A DNA stretch of 64,000 nt from Deroplatys truncata (lineage: Eukaryota; Arthropoda; Insecta; Mantodea; Mantidae). Shown piece by piece: positions 1 to 14,600 of the stretch. How positions within the stretch are numbered: position 1 is the first letter of the stretch; every line of letters begins with the position of its first letter. Where the stretch lies: the NCBI GenBank assembly GCA_030765065.1, contig CM060985.1, positions 2,294,001 through 2,358,000 of the forward strand. Direction: 5' to 3'. A program made the position numbers and the translations under genes. The notes below the pieces were generated by a model. The model was not told where the DNA came from and ran no database searches. It saw only the letters and a program-made list of their open reading frames with translations.

Positions 1-1010
1 AGCCGGTACACAGAGAGGGTATACAAACATCACAGTATAGTGCAGGGCAAGTAGCTCCCAGCAATACGTGAAAGCATCAACTAATTAGCCGGTAGAGAGA
101 GGGAATACAAACATCACAGTGTAGTGCAGGGCAATTAACTCCCAGCAATACGTGCAAGCATCAACTAATTAGCCGGTACACAGAGAGGGAACTCAAATTA
201 CACAGTGAAGTGCAAGTAACTCCCAGCAATACGTGAAAGCATCAACTAATTAGCCGGTAGAGAGAGAGGGAATACAAACATCACAGTATAGTGCAGGGCA
301 AGTAACTCCCAGCAATACGTGCAAGCATCAACTAATTAGCCGGTACACAGAGAGGGAACACAAACATCACAGTGTAGTGCAGGGCAAGTAACTCCTAGCC
401 ATACGTGCAAGCATCAACTAATTAGCCGGTAGAGAGAGAGGGAATACAAACATTACAGTATAGTGCAGAGCAAGTAACTCCCAGCAATACGTGCAAGCAT
501 CAACGAATTAGCCGGTAGAGAGAGGGATTACAAATATCACAGTGTAGTGCAGGGCAGGCAAATCCCAGCAATACGTGCAAGCATCAACTCATTAGCCGGT
601 ACGCAGAGAGGGAATACAAACATCACAGTATAGTGCAGGGCAAGTAACTCCCAGCAATACGTGCAAGGAACAACTAATTAGCCGGTACACAGAGAGGGAA
701 CTCAAATATCACAGTGCAGTGCAGGGCAAATAACTCCCAGCAATACGTGCAAGCAACAACTAATTAGCCGGTAGAGAGAGGGAATACAAATATCACAGTG
801 TAGTGCAGGGCAAGTAACTCCCAGCAAAACGTGCAAGCAACAACTAATTAGCCGGTAGAGAGAGGATATACAAACATCACAGTGTAGTGCAGGGCAAGTA
901 ACTCCCAGCAATACGTGCTAGCATCAACTAATTAGCCGGTAGAGAGAGGATATACAAACATTACAGTGTAGTGCAGGGCAGGTAACTCCCAGCAATGCGT
1001 GCAAGCATCA
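1..1010. repeat. Satellite segment duplicated 13,546 bp downstream
   Basis: The first kilobase matches 13547 to about 14556 monomer for monomer, with an offset of 13,546 at every point checked (1, 175 and 702). It shares private variants such as AAGGAACAAC and a shortened monomer lacking GGGCA. This is a segmental copy rather than chance similarity of neighbouring units. Its left end is outside the window. Confidence 0.8.
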
Positions 1011-1899
1011 ACTAATTAGCCGGTAGAGAGAGGGTATAGAAACATCACAGTATAGTGCAGGGCAAGTAACTCCCAGCAGTACTTGCAAGCATCAACTAAT
1101 TAGTCGGTATACAGAGAGGGTATACAAACATCTCAGCATAGTGCAGGGCAAATAACTCGCAGCTATACGTGCAAGCATCAACTAATTAGTCGGTACACAG
1201 AGAGGGTATACAAACATCAAATTGTAGTTGAGGGCAATTACCTTCCAGCAATACGTGCAAGCATCAACTAATTAGTCGGTATACAGAGAGGATATACAAA
1301 CATCACAGTATAGTGTAGGGCAAGTAACTCCCAGCAATACGTGCAAGCATCAACTAATTAGCCGGTAGAAAGAGGATATACAAACATCACAGTAAAGTGC
1401 AGGGCAAGTAACTCCCAGCAATACGTGCAAGCATCAACTAATTAGCCGGTAGAGAGAGGATATACAAACATAACAGTATAGTGCAGGGCAAGTAACTCCC
1501 AGCAATACTTGCAATGATTACTAATTAGCCGGTACACAGAGAGGGAATACAAACATCACAGTATAGTGCAGGGCACGTAACTCCCAGCAATACGTGCAAG
1601 CATCAACTAATAAGCCGGTATAGAGAGGATATACAAACATCACAGTGTAGTGCAGGGCAAGTAACTCCTAGCAATACGTGCAAGCATCAACAAATTAGCC
1701 GGTAGAGAGAGGGAATACAAACATCACAGTGTAGTGCAAGGCAAGTAACTCCCAGCAAGACGTGCAAGCATCAACTAATTAGCCGGTAGAGAGAGGATAT
1801 ACAAATATCACACTATAGTGCAGGGCAAGTAACTCCCAGCAATACGTGCAAGCATCAACTAATTAGCCGGTACACAGAGAGGGAACACAAACATCACAG

Positions 1900-2567
1900 T
1901 GTAGTGCAGGGCAAGTAAGTCACAGCAATACGTGCAAGCATCAACTAATTAGCCGGTAGAGAGAGGGAATACAAACATCACAATATAGTGCAGGGCAAGC
2001 AACTCCCAGCAATACGTGCAAGATTCCACTAATTAGCCGGTAGAGAGAGGGAATACAAACATCACAGTGTACTGAAGGGCAAGTAACTCCCAGCAATACG
2101 TGCATCAGCTAATTAGCCGGTAGAGAGAGGATATACAAACATCACAGTGTAGTGCAGGGCAAGTAACTCCCAGCAATACATGCAAGCATCAACTAATTAG
2201 CCGGTAGAGAGAGTGAATACAAACATCACAGTGTAGTGGAGGGCAAGTAACTCCCAGCAATACCTACAAGCAACAACTAATTAGCCGGTAGAGAGGGGAT
2301 ATACAAATATCACAGTGCACTGCAGGCCAAGTAGCTCCCAGCAATACGTGCAAGCATCAACTAATTATTCGGTATACGGAGAGGGTATACAAACATCACA
2401 GTGTAGTGCAGCGCAAGTAACTCCCAGTAATACGAGCAAGCGTAAACTAATTAGTCGGTAGAGAGAGGGTATGCAAATATCACAATGCAGTGCAGGGCAA
2501 GTAACTGCCAGAAATACCTGCAAGCATCAACTAATTAGTCGGTATACAGAGAGGGTATACAAACATC
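1900..2567. repeat. Satellite block recurring at about 10176-10843
   Basis: Seven to eight consecutive monomers, including the private variants GTAAGTCACAGC, AAGATTCCACTAATT and the short unit GTGCATCAGCTAATT, recur in the same order about 8,276 bp downstream. This is a second long-range segmental duplication inside the array. Confidence 0.75.
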
Positions 2568-4669
2568 AGAGTGTATTGCAGGGCAAGTAACTCTCAGCAA
2601 TACGTGCAAGCATCAACTAAATAGTCGGTATACAGAGAGGGTATACAAACATGACAGTGCAGTGCAGGGCAAGTAACTCCCAGCAATACGTGCAAGCATC
2701 ACCTAATTAGTCGGTATTCGGAGAGGGAATACAAGCATCATAGTATAGTGCAGGGCAAGTAACTCCCAGCAATTCTTGCAAGCATCAACTAATTAGTCGG
2801 TATACAGAAAGGGTATACAAACATCACAGTATAATACAGGGCAAGTAACTCCCAGCAATACGTGCAAGCATCAACTAATTAGTCGGTACACAGAGAGGAT
2901 ATGCAAATATCACAGTATAGAACAGGGCAAGAATTTCCCAGCAATACTTGCAAGCATCAACTAATTAGTCGGTACACAGAGAGGGTATACAAAAATCACA
3001 GTGCAGTGCAGAGCAAATAACTCCCAGCAATACATGCAAGCAACAACTAATTAGCCGGTAGAGAGAGGGAATACAAATATCACAGTGTAGTGCAGGGCAA
3101 GTAACTCCCAGCAATACGTGCAAGCAACAACTAATTAGCCGGCAGAGAGAGGATATACAAACATCACAGTGTAGTGCAGGGCAAGTAACTCCCAGCAATA
3201 CGTGCAAGCATCAACTAATTAGCCGGTAGAGAGAGGATATACAAACATAACAGTGTAGTGCAGGGCAAGTAACTCCCAGCAATGCGTGCAAGCATCAACT
3301 AATTAGCCGGTAGAGAGATGATATACAAACATCACAGTGTAGTGCAGGGCAAGTAACTCCCAGCATTACGTGCAAGCATCAACTAATTAGCCGGTAGAGA
3401 GACGATATACAAACATCACAGTGTAGTGCAGGGCAAGTAACTCCCAGAGATACGTGCAAGCATCAACTAATTAGCCGGTAGAGAGAGGATATACAAACAT
3501 CACAGTGTAGTGTAGGGCAAGTAACTCCCAGGAATACGTGCAAGCACCAACTAATTATCCGGTACACAGAGAGGGAACACAAACATCACAGTGTAGTGCA
3601 GGGCAAGTAACTCCCAGCAATACGTGCAAGCATTAACTAATTAGCCGTTAGATAGAGGATATACAAACATCACAGTGTAGTGCAGGGATTGTAACTCCCA
3701 GCAATACGTGCAAGCATCAACTAATTAGTCGGTATACAGAGAGGGTATACAAACATCACAGTGCAGTGCAGGGCAAGTAACTCCCAGCAATACGTGCAAG
3801 CATTAACTAATTAGCCGTTAGATAGAGGATATACAAACATCACAGTGTAGTGCAGGGATTGTAACTCCCAGCAATACGTGCAAGCATCAACTAATTAGTC
3901 GGTGTACAGAGAGGGTATACAAACATCACAGTATAATTCAGGGCAAGTAACTCCCAGCAATACGTGCAAGCATCAACTAATTAGTCGGTACACAAAGAGG
4001 ATATGCAAATATCACAGTACAGACCAGGGCAAGTATTTCCCAGCAATACTTGCAAGCATCAACTAATTAGACGGTACACAGAGAGGGAACACAAACATCA
4101 CTGTGTAGTGAAGCGCAAGTAACTCCCAGCAATACTTGCAAGCATCAACTAATTAGCCGGTACACAGAGAGAATAGGCAAACATCACAGTAGAGTGCAGG
4201 GCAAGTAACTCCCAGCAATACTTGCAAGCTTTAACTAATTAGTCGGTATACAGAGAGGGAATACAAATATCACAGTGTAGTGCAGGGCACGTAACTCCCA
4301 GCAATACGTGCAAGCGTCAACTAATTAGTCGGTATACCGAGAGGGTATGCAGACATCACAGTATAGTGCAGGGCAAGTATTTCGCAGCAATACGTGCAAG
4401 CATCAACTAATTAGTCGGTATACAGAGAGGGTATACAAACATCTCAGTGCAGTGCAGGGCAAGCAATTCCCAGCGATACGTGCAAGCAACAACTAATTAG
4501 CCGGTAGAGAGAGGGAATACAAACATCACAGTGTAGTGCAGGGCAAGTAACTCCCAGGAATACGTACAATCATCAACTAATTAGCCGGTACACAGAGAGG
4601 GAACACAAACATCACTGTGTAGTGAGGCGCAAGTAACTCCCAGCAATACTTGCAAGCATCAACTAATTA

Positions 4670-6375
4670 GCCGGTACACAGAGAGGGTATACAAACATCA
4701 CAGTATAATGCAGGGCAAGTAGCTCCCAGCAATACGTGAAAGCATCAACTAATTAGCCGGTAGAGAGAGGGAATACAAACATCACAGGGTAGTGCAGGGC
4801 AATTAATTCCCAGCAATACGTGCAAGCATCAACTAATTAGCCGGTACACAGAGAGGGAACTCAAATTTTACAGTGCAGAGCAGGGCAAGTAACTCCCAGC
4901 AATACGTGAAAGCATCAACTAATTAACCGGTACAGAGAAGGAATACAAACATCACAGTGTAGTGCAGGGCAATTAACTCCCAGGAATACGTGCAAGCATC
5001 AACTAATTAGCCGGTACACAGAGAGGGAACTCAAATTACACAGTGCAGTGCAGGGCAAGTAAGTCCCAGCAATACGTGCAAGCATCAACTAATTAGCCGG
5101 TAGAGAGAGAGGGAATACAAACATCACAGTATAGTGCAGGGCAAGTAACTCCCAGCAATACGTGCAAGCATCAACTAATTAGCCGGTACACAGAGAGGGA
5201 ACACAAACATCACAGTGTAGTGCAGGGCAATTAACTCCCAGCAATACGTGCAAGCATCAACTAATTAGCCGGTACACAGAGAGGGAACTCAAATTACACA
5301 GTGCAGTGCAGGGAAAGTAACTCCCAGCAATACGTGAAAGCATCAATTAATTAACCGGTACAGAGAGGGAATACAAACATCACAGTGTAGTGCAGGGCAA
5401 TTAACTCCCAGCAATACGTGCAAGCATCAACTAATTAGCCGGTACACAGAGAGGGAACTCAAATTACACAGGACGTGCAGGGCAAGTAACTCCCAGCAAT
5501 ACTTGCAAGCATCAACTAATTAGCCGGTACACAGAGAGGGTATACAAACATCACAGTATAATGCAGGGCAAGTAGCTCCCAGCAATACGTGAAAGCATCA
5601 ACTAATTAGCCGGTAGAGAGAGGGAATACAAACATCACAGGGTAGTGCAGGGCAATTAATTCCCAGCAATACGTGCAAGCATCAACTAATTAGCCGGTAC
5701 ACAGAGAGGGAACTCAAATTTTACAGTGCAGAGCAGGGCAAGTAACTCCCAGCAATACGTGAAAGCATCAACTAATTAACCGGTACAGAGAAGGAATACA
5801 AACATCACAGTGTAGTGCAGGGCAATTAACTCCCAGGAATACGTGCAAGCATCAACTAATTAGCCGGTACACAGAGAGGGAACTCAAATTACACAGTGCA
5901 GTGCAGGGCAAGTAACTCCCAGCAATACGTGCAAGCATCAACTAATTAGCCGGTAGAGAGAGAGGGAATACAAACATCACAGTATAGTGCAGGGCAAGTA
6001 ACTCCCAGCAATACGTGCAAGCATCAACTAATTAGCCGGTACACAGAGAGGGAACACAAACATCACAGTGTAGTGCAGGGCAATTAACTCCCAGCAATAC
6101 GTGCAAGCATCAACTAATTAGCCGGTACACAGAGAGGGAACTCAAATTACACAGTGCAGTGCAGGGAAAGTAACTCCCAGCAATACGTGAAAGCATCAAT
6201 TAATTAACCGGTACAGAGAGGGAATACAAACATCACAGTGTAGTGCAGGGCAATTAACTCCCAGCAATACGTGCAAGCATCAACTAATTAGCCGGTACAC
6301 AGAGAGGGAACTCAAATTACACAGGACGTGCAGGGCAAGTAACTCCCAGCAATACGTGCAAGCATCAACTAATTA
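4670..6375. repeat. Tandem higher-order repeat of about 853 bp (two copies)
   Basis: A run of about ten monomers beginning near 4670 is repeated immediately from about 5523. It shares the variants CAGTATAATGCAGGG, CACAGGGTAGTG, TTTTACAGTGCAGAGC and ACACAGGACGTGC in the same order. The two copies are nearly identical, which points to a recent unequal exchange. Confidence 0.8.
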
Positions 6376-9300
6376 GTCGGTATACAAAGAGGGTATACAA
6401 AAATCACAGTATAGTGCAGGGCAAGTAACTCCCGGCAATTCTTGCAAGCATCAACTAATTAGACGGTATACAAAGAGGGTATACAAAAATCACAGTATAG
6501 TGCAGGGCAAGCAACTCCCAGCAATTCTTGCAAGCATCAACTAATTAGTCGGTATACAAAGAGGGTATACAAAAATCACAGTGCAGTGCAGGCCAAGTAA
6601 CTCCCAGCAATACGTGCAAGCGTCAACTAATTAGTCGGTATACAAAGAGGGTATACAAAAATCACAGTGCACTGCAGGCCAAGTAACTCCCAGCAATACT
6701 TGCAAGCATCAACTAATTAGACGGTATACAAAGAGGGTATACAAAAATCACAGTATAGTGCAGGGTAAGTAACTCCCAGCAATTCTTGCAAGCATCAACT
6801 AATTAGTCGGTATACAAAGAGGGTATACAAAAATCACAGTGCAGTGCAGGCCAAGTAACTCCCAGCAATACGTGCAAGCGTCAACTATATAGTCAGTATA
6901 AAGAGAGGATATGCAAACATCACAGTAGAGTGCAGGGCAAGTAACTCCCAGCAATACTTGCAAGCTTTAACTAATTAGTCGGTATATAGAGAGGGAATAC
7001 AAACATCACAGTGTAGTGCAGGGAAAGTAACTCCCAGCAATACGTGCAAGCGTCAACTAATTAGTCGGAATACAGAGAGGGTATACAAACATCTCAGTGC
7101 AGTGCAGGGCAAGCAATTCCCAGCGATACGTGCAAGCAACAACTAATAAGCCGGTAGACAGAGGGAAGACAAATATCACAGTGTAGTGCAGGGCAAGTAA
7201 CTCCCAGCAATACGTGCAAGCATCAACTAATTAGTCGGTAGCGAAAGCGAATACAAACATCACAGTGTAGTGCAGGGCAGGTAACTCCCAGCAACACGTA
7301 CAAGCGTCAACTAATTAGTCGGTATACAGAGAGGATATGCAAACATCACAGTAGAGTGCAGGGCAAGTAACTCCCAGTAATACTTGCAAGCTTTAACTAA
7401 TTAGTTCGTATACAGAGAGGGAATACAAACATCACAGTGTAGTGCAGGGCAAGTAACTCCCAGCAATACGTGCAAGCGTCAACTAATTAGTCGGTATACC
7501 GAGAGGGTATGCAGACATCACAGTATAGTGCAGGGCAAGTAACTCCCAGCAATACGTGCAAGCATCAACTAATTAGTCGGTAGCGAAAGCGAATACAAAC
7601 ATCACAGTGTAGTGCAGGGCAGGTAACTCCCAGCAACGCGTGCAAGCGTAAACTAATTAGTCGGTAGAGAGTGGGTATACAAATATCACAGTGCAGTGCA
7701 GGGTATGTAACTCCCAGAAATACCTGCAAGCATCAACTAATTAGTCGGTATACAGAGAGGGTATACAAACATCACAGTGCAGTGCAGGGCAAGTAACTCC
7801 CAGCAATACGTGCAAGCATCAACTAATTAGTCGGTAGAGAGAGGGTATACAAACAATAGAGTATAGTGCAAGGCAAGCAATTCCCAGCAATACGTGCAAG
7901 TATCAACTAATTAGTCGGAATAAAGAGAGGGTATACAAACATCACAGTCTAGTGCAGTGCAAGCAATTCCCAGCAATACGTGTAAGCATCAACTAATTGG
8001 TCGGTAGAGAGAGGGTATACAAACATCACAGTCTAGTGCAGTGCAAGCAATTCCCAGCAATACGTGCAAGCATCAACTAATTGGTCGGTATTCGGAGAGG
8101 GAATACAAGCATCACAGTATACTGCAGGGCAAGTAACTCCCAGCAATTCATGCTAGCATCAACTAATTAGTCGGTATACAGAGAGGGTATACAAACATCA
8201 CAGTATAATTCAGGGCAAGTAACTCCCAGCAATACCTGCAAGCATCAACTAATCAGTCGGTACACAGAGAGGATATGCAAATATCACAGTATAGAGCAGG
8301 GCAAGTATTTCCCAGCAATACTTGCAAGCATCATCTAAATAAACGGTATACAGAGAGGGTATACAAAAATCACAGTGCAGTGCAGGCCAAGCAATTCCCA
8401 GCGATACGTGCAAGCATCAACTAATTAGTCGGTAGCGAAAGCGAATACAAACATCACAGTGTAGTGCAAGGCAGGTAACTCCCAGCAACACGTGCAAGCG
8501 TAAACTAATTAGTCGGTAGAGAGTGGGTGTACAAATATTACAGTGCAGTGCAGGGCAAGTAACTCCCAGAAATACCTGCAAGCATCAACTAATTAGTCGG
8601 TATACAGAGAGGGTATACAAACATCAGAGTGTAGTGCAAGGGGCAAGTAACTCCCAGCAATACGTGCAAGCATCAACTAATTAGTCGGTATACAGAGAGG
8701 GTATACAAACATCACAGTGCAGTGCAGGGCAAGTAACTCCCAGCAATACGTGCAAGCATCAACTAATTAGTCGGTAGAGAGAGGGTATACAAACATCACA
8801 GTCTAGTGCAGTGCGAGCAATTCCCAGCAATACTTGCAAGCATCAACTAATTGGTCGGTATTCGGAGAGGGAATACAAGCATCACAGTATAGTGCAGGGC
8901 AAGTAACTCCCAGCAATTCATGCTAGCATCAGCTAATTAGTCGGTATACAGAGAGGGTATACAAACATCACAGTATAATTCAGGGCAAGTAACTCCCAGC
9001 AATACGTGCAAGCATCAACTAATTAGTCGGTACACAGAGAGGATATGCAAATATCACAGTATAGAGCAGGGCAAGTATTTCCCAGCAATACTTGCAAGCA
9101 TCAACTAATTAGACGGTATACAAAGAGGGTATACAATCATCACAGTGCAGTGCAGCCCAAGTAACTCCCAGCAATACGTGCAAGCATCAACTAATTAGTC
9201 GGTATACAAAAAGGGTATACAAAAATCACAGTATAGTGCAGGCCAAGTAACTCCCAGCAATACTTGCAAGCATCAACTAATTAGTCGGTATACAAAGAGG

Positions 9301-10842
9301 GTATACAAAAATCACAGTGCAGTGCAGGCCAAGTAACTCCCAGCAACACGTGCAAGCATCAACTAATTAGTCGGTATACAAAGAGGGTATACAAAAGTCA
9401 CAGTATAGTGCAGGGCAAGTAACTCCCAGCAATTCTTGCAAGCATCTACTAATTAGACGGTATACAAAGAGGGTATACAAAAATCACAGTATAGTGCAGG
9501 GCAAGTAACTCCCAACAATTCTTGCAAGCATCAACTAATTAGTCGGTATACAAAGAGGGTATACAAAAATCACAGTGCAGTGCATGCCAAGTAACTCCCA
9601 GCAATACGTGCAAGCGTCAACTAATTAGTCGGTATACAAAGAGGGTATACAAAAATCACAGTGCAGTGCAGGCCAAGTAACTCCCAGCATTACTTGCAAG
9701 AATCAACTAATTAGGCGGTATACAAAGAGGGTATACAAAAATCTCAGTATAGTGCAGGGCAAGTAACTCCCAGCAATTCTTGCAAGCATCAACTAATTAG
9801 TCGGTATACAAAGAGGGTATACAAAAATCACAGTGCAGTGCAGGCCAAGTAACTCCCAGCAATACGTGCAAGCGTCAACTAATTAGTCGGTATACAGAGA
9901 GGATATGCAAACATCACAGTAGAGTGCAGGGCAAGTAACTCCCAGTAATACTTGCAAGCTTTAACTAATTAGTCAGTATACAGAGAGGGAATACAAACAT
10001 CACAGTGTAGTGCAGGGCAAGTAACTCCCAGCAATACGTGCAAGCGTCAACTAATTAGTCGGTATACCGAGAGGGTATGCAGACATCACAGTATAGTGCA
10101 GGGCAAGTAACTCCCAGCAATACGTGCAAGCATCAACTAATTAGTCGGTAGCGAAAGCGAATACAAACATCACAGTGTAGTGCAGGGCAAGTAAGTCACA
10201 GCAATACGTGCAAGCATCAACTAATTAGCCGGTAGAGAGAGGGAATACAAACATCACAATATAGTGCAGGGCAAGGAACTCCCAGCAATACGTGCAAGAT
10301 TCCACTAATTAGCCGGTAGAGAGAGGGAATACAAACATCACAGTGTACTGAAGGGCAAGTAACTCCCAGCAATACGTGCATCAGCTAATTAGCCGGTAGA
10401 GAGAGGATATACAAACATCACAGTGTAGTGCAGGGCAAGTAACTCCCAGCAATACATGCAAGCATCAACTAATTAGCCGGTAGAGAGAGTGAATACAAAC
10501 ATCACAGTGTAGTGGAGGGCAAGTAACTCCCAGCAATACCTACAAGCAACAACTAATTAGCCGGTAGAGAGGGGATATACAAATATCACAGTGCACTGCA
10601 GGCCAAGTAGCTCTCAGCAATACGTGCAAGCATCAACTAATTATTCGGTATACGGAGAGGGTATACAAACATCACAGTGTAGTGCAGGGCAAGTAACTCC
10701 CAGTAATACGAGCAAGCGTAAACTAATTAGTCGGTAGAGAGAGGGTATGCAAATATCACAATGCAGTGCAGGGCAAGTAACTGCCAGAAATACCTGCAAG
10801 CATCAACTAATTAGTCGGTATACAGAGAGGGTATACAAACAT

Positions 10843-11690
10843 CACAGTATAGTGCAGGGCAAGTAACTCCCAGCAATTCATGCTAGCATCAACTAATTAG
10901 TCGGTACACAGAGAGGATATGCACATATCACAGTATAGAGCAGGGCAAGTAACTCCCAGCAATTCATGCTAGCATCAACTAATTAGTCGGTACACAGAGA
11001 GGATATGCAAATATCACAGTATAGAGCAGGGCAAGTAACTCCCAGCAATTCATGCTAGCATCAACTAATTAGTCGGTACACAGAGAGGATATACAAACAT
11101 CACAGTATAGTGCAGGGCAAGTAACTCCCAGCAATTCATGCTAGCATCAACTAATTAGTCGGTACACAGAGAGGATATGCAAATATCACAGTATAGAGCA
11201 GGGCAAGTATTTCCCAGCAATTCATGCTAGCATCAACTAATTAGTCGGTACACAGAGAGGATATGCAAATATCACAGTATAGAGCAGGGCAAGTAACTCC
11301 CAGCAATTCATGCTAGCATCAACTAATTAGTCGGTACACAGAGAGGATATGCAAATATCACAGTATAGAGCAGGGCAAGTATTTCCCAGCAATTCATGCT
11401 AGCATCAACTAATTAGTCGGTACACAGAGAGGATATGCAAATATCACAGTATAGAGCAGGGCAAGTAACTCCCAGCAATTCATGCTAGCATCAACTAATT
11501 AGTCGGTACACAGAGAGGATATGCAAATATCACAGTATAGTGCAGGGCAAGTAACTCCCAGCAATTCATGCTAGCATCAACTAATTAGTCGGTACACAGA
11601 GAGGATATGCAAATATCACAGTATAGAGCAGGGCAAGTATTTCCCAGCAATTCATGCTAGCATCAACTAATTAGTCGGTATACAGAGAGG
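10843..11690. repeat. Locally homogenised satellite stretch
   Basis: About ten almost identical monomers carry the private version CAATTCATGCTAGCATCAACTAATTAGTCGG plus GGATATGCAAATATC. In the second half they tend to alternate between GTAACTCCC and GTATTTCCC. This uniformity contrasts with the more mixed units around it and suggests local amplification. Confidence 0.75.
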
Positions 11691-14600
11691 GTATACAAAC
11701 ATCACAGTATAATTCAGGGCAAGTAACTCCCAGCAATACCTGCAAGCATCAACTAATCAGTCGGTACACAGACAGGATATGCAAATATCACAGTATAGAG
11801 CAGGGCAAGTATTTCCCAGCAATACTTGCAAGCATCAACTAATTAGACGGTATACAAAGAGGGAATACAAAAATCACAGTGCAGTGCAGGCCAAGCAATT
11901 CCCAGCGATTCGTGCAAGCAACAACTAATTAGCCGGTAGACAGAGGGAATACAAACATCACAGTGTAGTGCAGGGCAAGTAACTCCCAGCAATACGTGCA
12001 AGCATCAACTAATTAGTCGGTAGCGAAAGCGAATACAAACATCACAGTGTAGTGCAAGGCAGGTAACTCCCAGCAACACGTGCAAGCGTAAACTAATTAG
12101 TCGGTAGAGAGTGGGTGTACAAATATTACAGTGCAGTGCAGGGCAAGTAACTCCCAGAAATACCTGCAAGCATCAACTAATTAGTCGGTATACAGAGAGG
12201 GTATACAAACATCAGAGTGTGGTGCAGGGCAAGTAACTCCCAGCAATACGTGCAAGCATCAACTAATTAGTCGGTATACAGAGAGGGTATACAAACATCA
12301 CAGTATAGTGCAGGGCAAGTAGCTCCCAGCAATACGTGCAAGCATCAACTAATTATTCGGTAGAGCAAGCGAATACAAACATCACAGTGTAGTGCAGGGC
12401 AAGTCGCTCCCAGGAATACGTACAATCATCAAATATTTAGCCGGTACACAGAGAGGGAACACAAACATCACTGTGTAGTGAAGCGCAAGTAAATCCCAGC
12501 AATACTTGCAAGCATCAACTAATTAGCCGGTACACAGAGAGGGTATACAAACATCACAGTATAGTGCAGGGTAGTAGCTCCCAGCAATACGTGAAAGCAT
12601 CAACTAATTAGCCGGTAGAGAGAGGGAATACAAACATCACAGTGTAGTGCAGGGCAATTAACTCCCAGCAATACGTGCAAGCATCAACTAATTAGCCGGT
12701 ACACAGAGAGGGAACTCAAATTACACAGTGCAGTGCAGAGCAAGTAACTCCCAGCAATACGTGAAAGCATCAATTAATTAACCGGTACAGAGAGGGAATA
12801 CAAACATCACAGTGTAGTGCAGGGCAATTAACTCCCAGCAATACGTGCAAGCATCAACTAATTAGCCGGTACACAGAGAGGGAACTCAAATTACACAGGA
12901 CGTGCAGGGCAAGTAACTCCCAGCAATACGTGCAAGCATCAACTAATTAGTCGGTATACAAAGAGGGTATACAAAAATCACAGTGCAGTGCAGGCCAAGT
13001 AACTCCCAGCAATACGTGCAAGCGTCAACTATATAGTCAGTATACAGAGAGGATATGCAAACATCACAGTAGAGTGCAGGGCAAGTAACTCCCAGCAATA
13101 CTTGCAAGCTTTAACTAATTAGTCGGTATATAGAGAGGGAATACAAACATCACAGTGTAGTGCAGGGAAAGTAACTCCCAGCAATACGTGCAAGCGTCAA
13201 CTAATTAGTCGGTATACAGAGAGGGTATACAAACATCTCAGTGCAGTGCAGGGCAAGCAATTCCAAGCGATACCTGCAAGCAACAAATAATTAGCCGGTA
13301 GAGAGAGGGAATACAAATATCACAGTGTAGTGCAGGGCAAGTAACTCCCAGCAATACGTGCAAACATCAACTAATTAGTCGGTAGAGAAAGCGAATACAA
13401 ATATCACAGTGTAGTGCAGGGCAAGTAACTCCCAGGAATAAGTACAATCATCAACTAATTAGCCGGTACACAGAGAGGGAACACAAACATCACTGTGTAG
13501 TGAAGCGCAAGTAACTCCCAGCAATACTTGCAAGCATCAACTAATTAGCCGGTACACAGAGAGGGTATACAAACATCACAGTATAGTGCAGGGCAAGTAG
13601 CTCCCAGCAATACGTGAAAGCATCAACTAATTAGCCGGTAGAGAGAGGGAATACAAACATCACAGTGTAGTGCAGGGCAATTAACTCCCAGCAATACGTG
13701 CAAGTATCAACTAATTAGCCGGTACACAGAGAGGGAACTCAAATTACACAGTGCAGTGCAAGTAACTCCCAGCAATACGTGAAAGCATCAACTAATTAGC
13801 CGGTAGAGAGAGAGGGAATACAAACATCACAGTATAGTGCAGGGCAAGTAACTCCCAGCAATACGTGCAAGCATCAACTAATTAGCCGGTACACAGAGAG
13901 GGAACACAAACATCACAGTGTAGTGCAGGGCAAGTAACTCCTAGCCATACGTGCAAGCATCAACTAATTAGCCGGTAGAGAGAGAGGGAATACAAACATT
14001 ACAGTATAGTGCAGAGCAAGTAACTCCCAGCAATACGTGCAAGCATCAACGAATTAGCCGGTAGAAAGAGGGATTACAAATATCACAGTGTAGTGCAGGG
14101 CAGGCAAATCCCAGCAATACGTGCAAGCATCAACTCATTAGCCGGTACGCAGAGAGGGAACTCAAATATCACAGTGCAGTGCAGGGCAAATAACTCCCAG
14201 CAATACGTGCAAGGAACAACTAATTAGCCGGTACACAGAGAGGGAACTCAAATATCACAGTGCAGTGCAGGGCAAATAACTCCCAGCAATACGTGCAAGC
14301 AACAACTAATTAGCCGGTAGAGAGAGGGAATACAAATATCACAGTGTAGTGCAGGGCAAGTAACTCCCAGCAAAACGTGCAAGCAACAACTAATTAGCCG
14401 GTAGAGAGAGGATATACAAACATCACAGTGTAGTGCAGGGCAAGTAACTCCCAGCAATACGTGCTAGCATCAACTAATTAGCCGGTAGAGAGAGGATATA
14501 CAAACATTACAGTGTAGTGCAGGGCAGGTAACTCCCAGCAATGCGTGCAAGCATCAACTAATTAGCCGGTAGAGAGAGGATATACAAACATTACAGTGTA

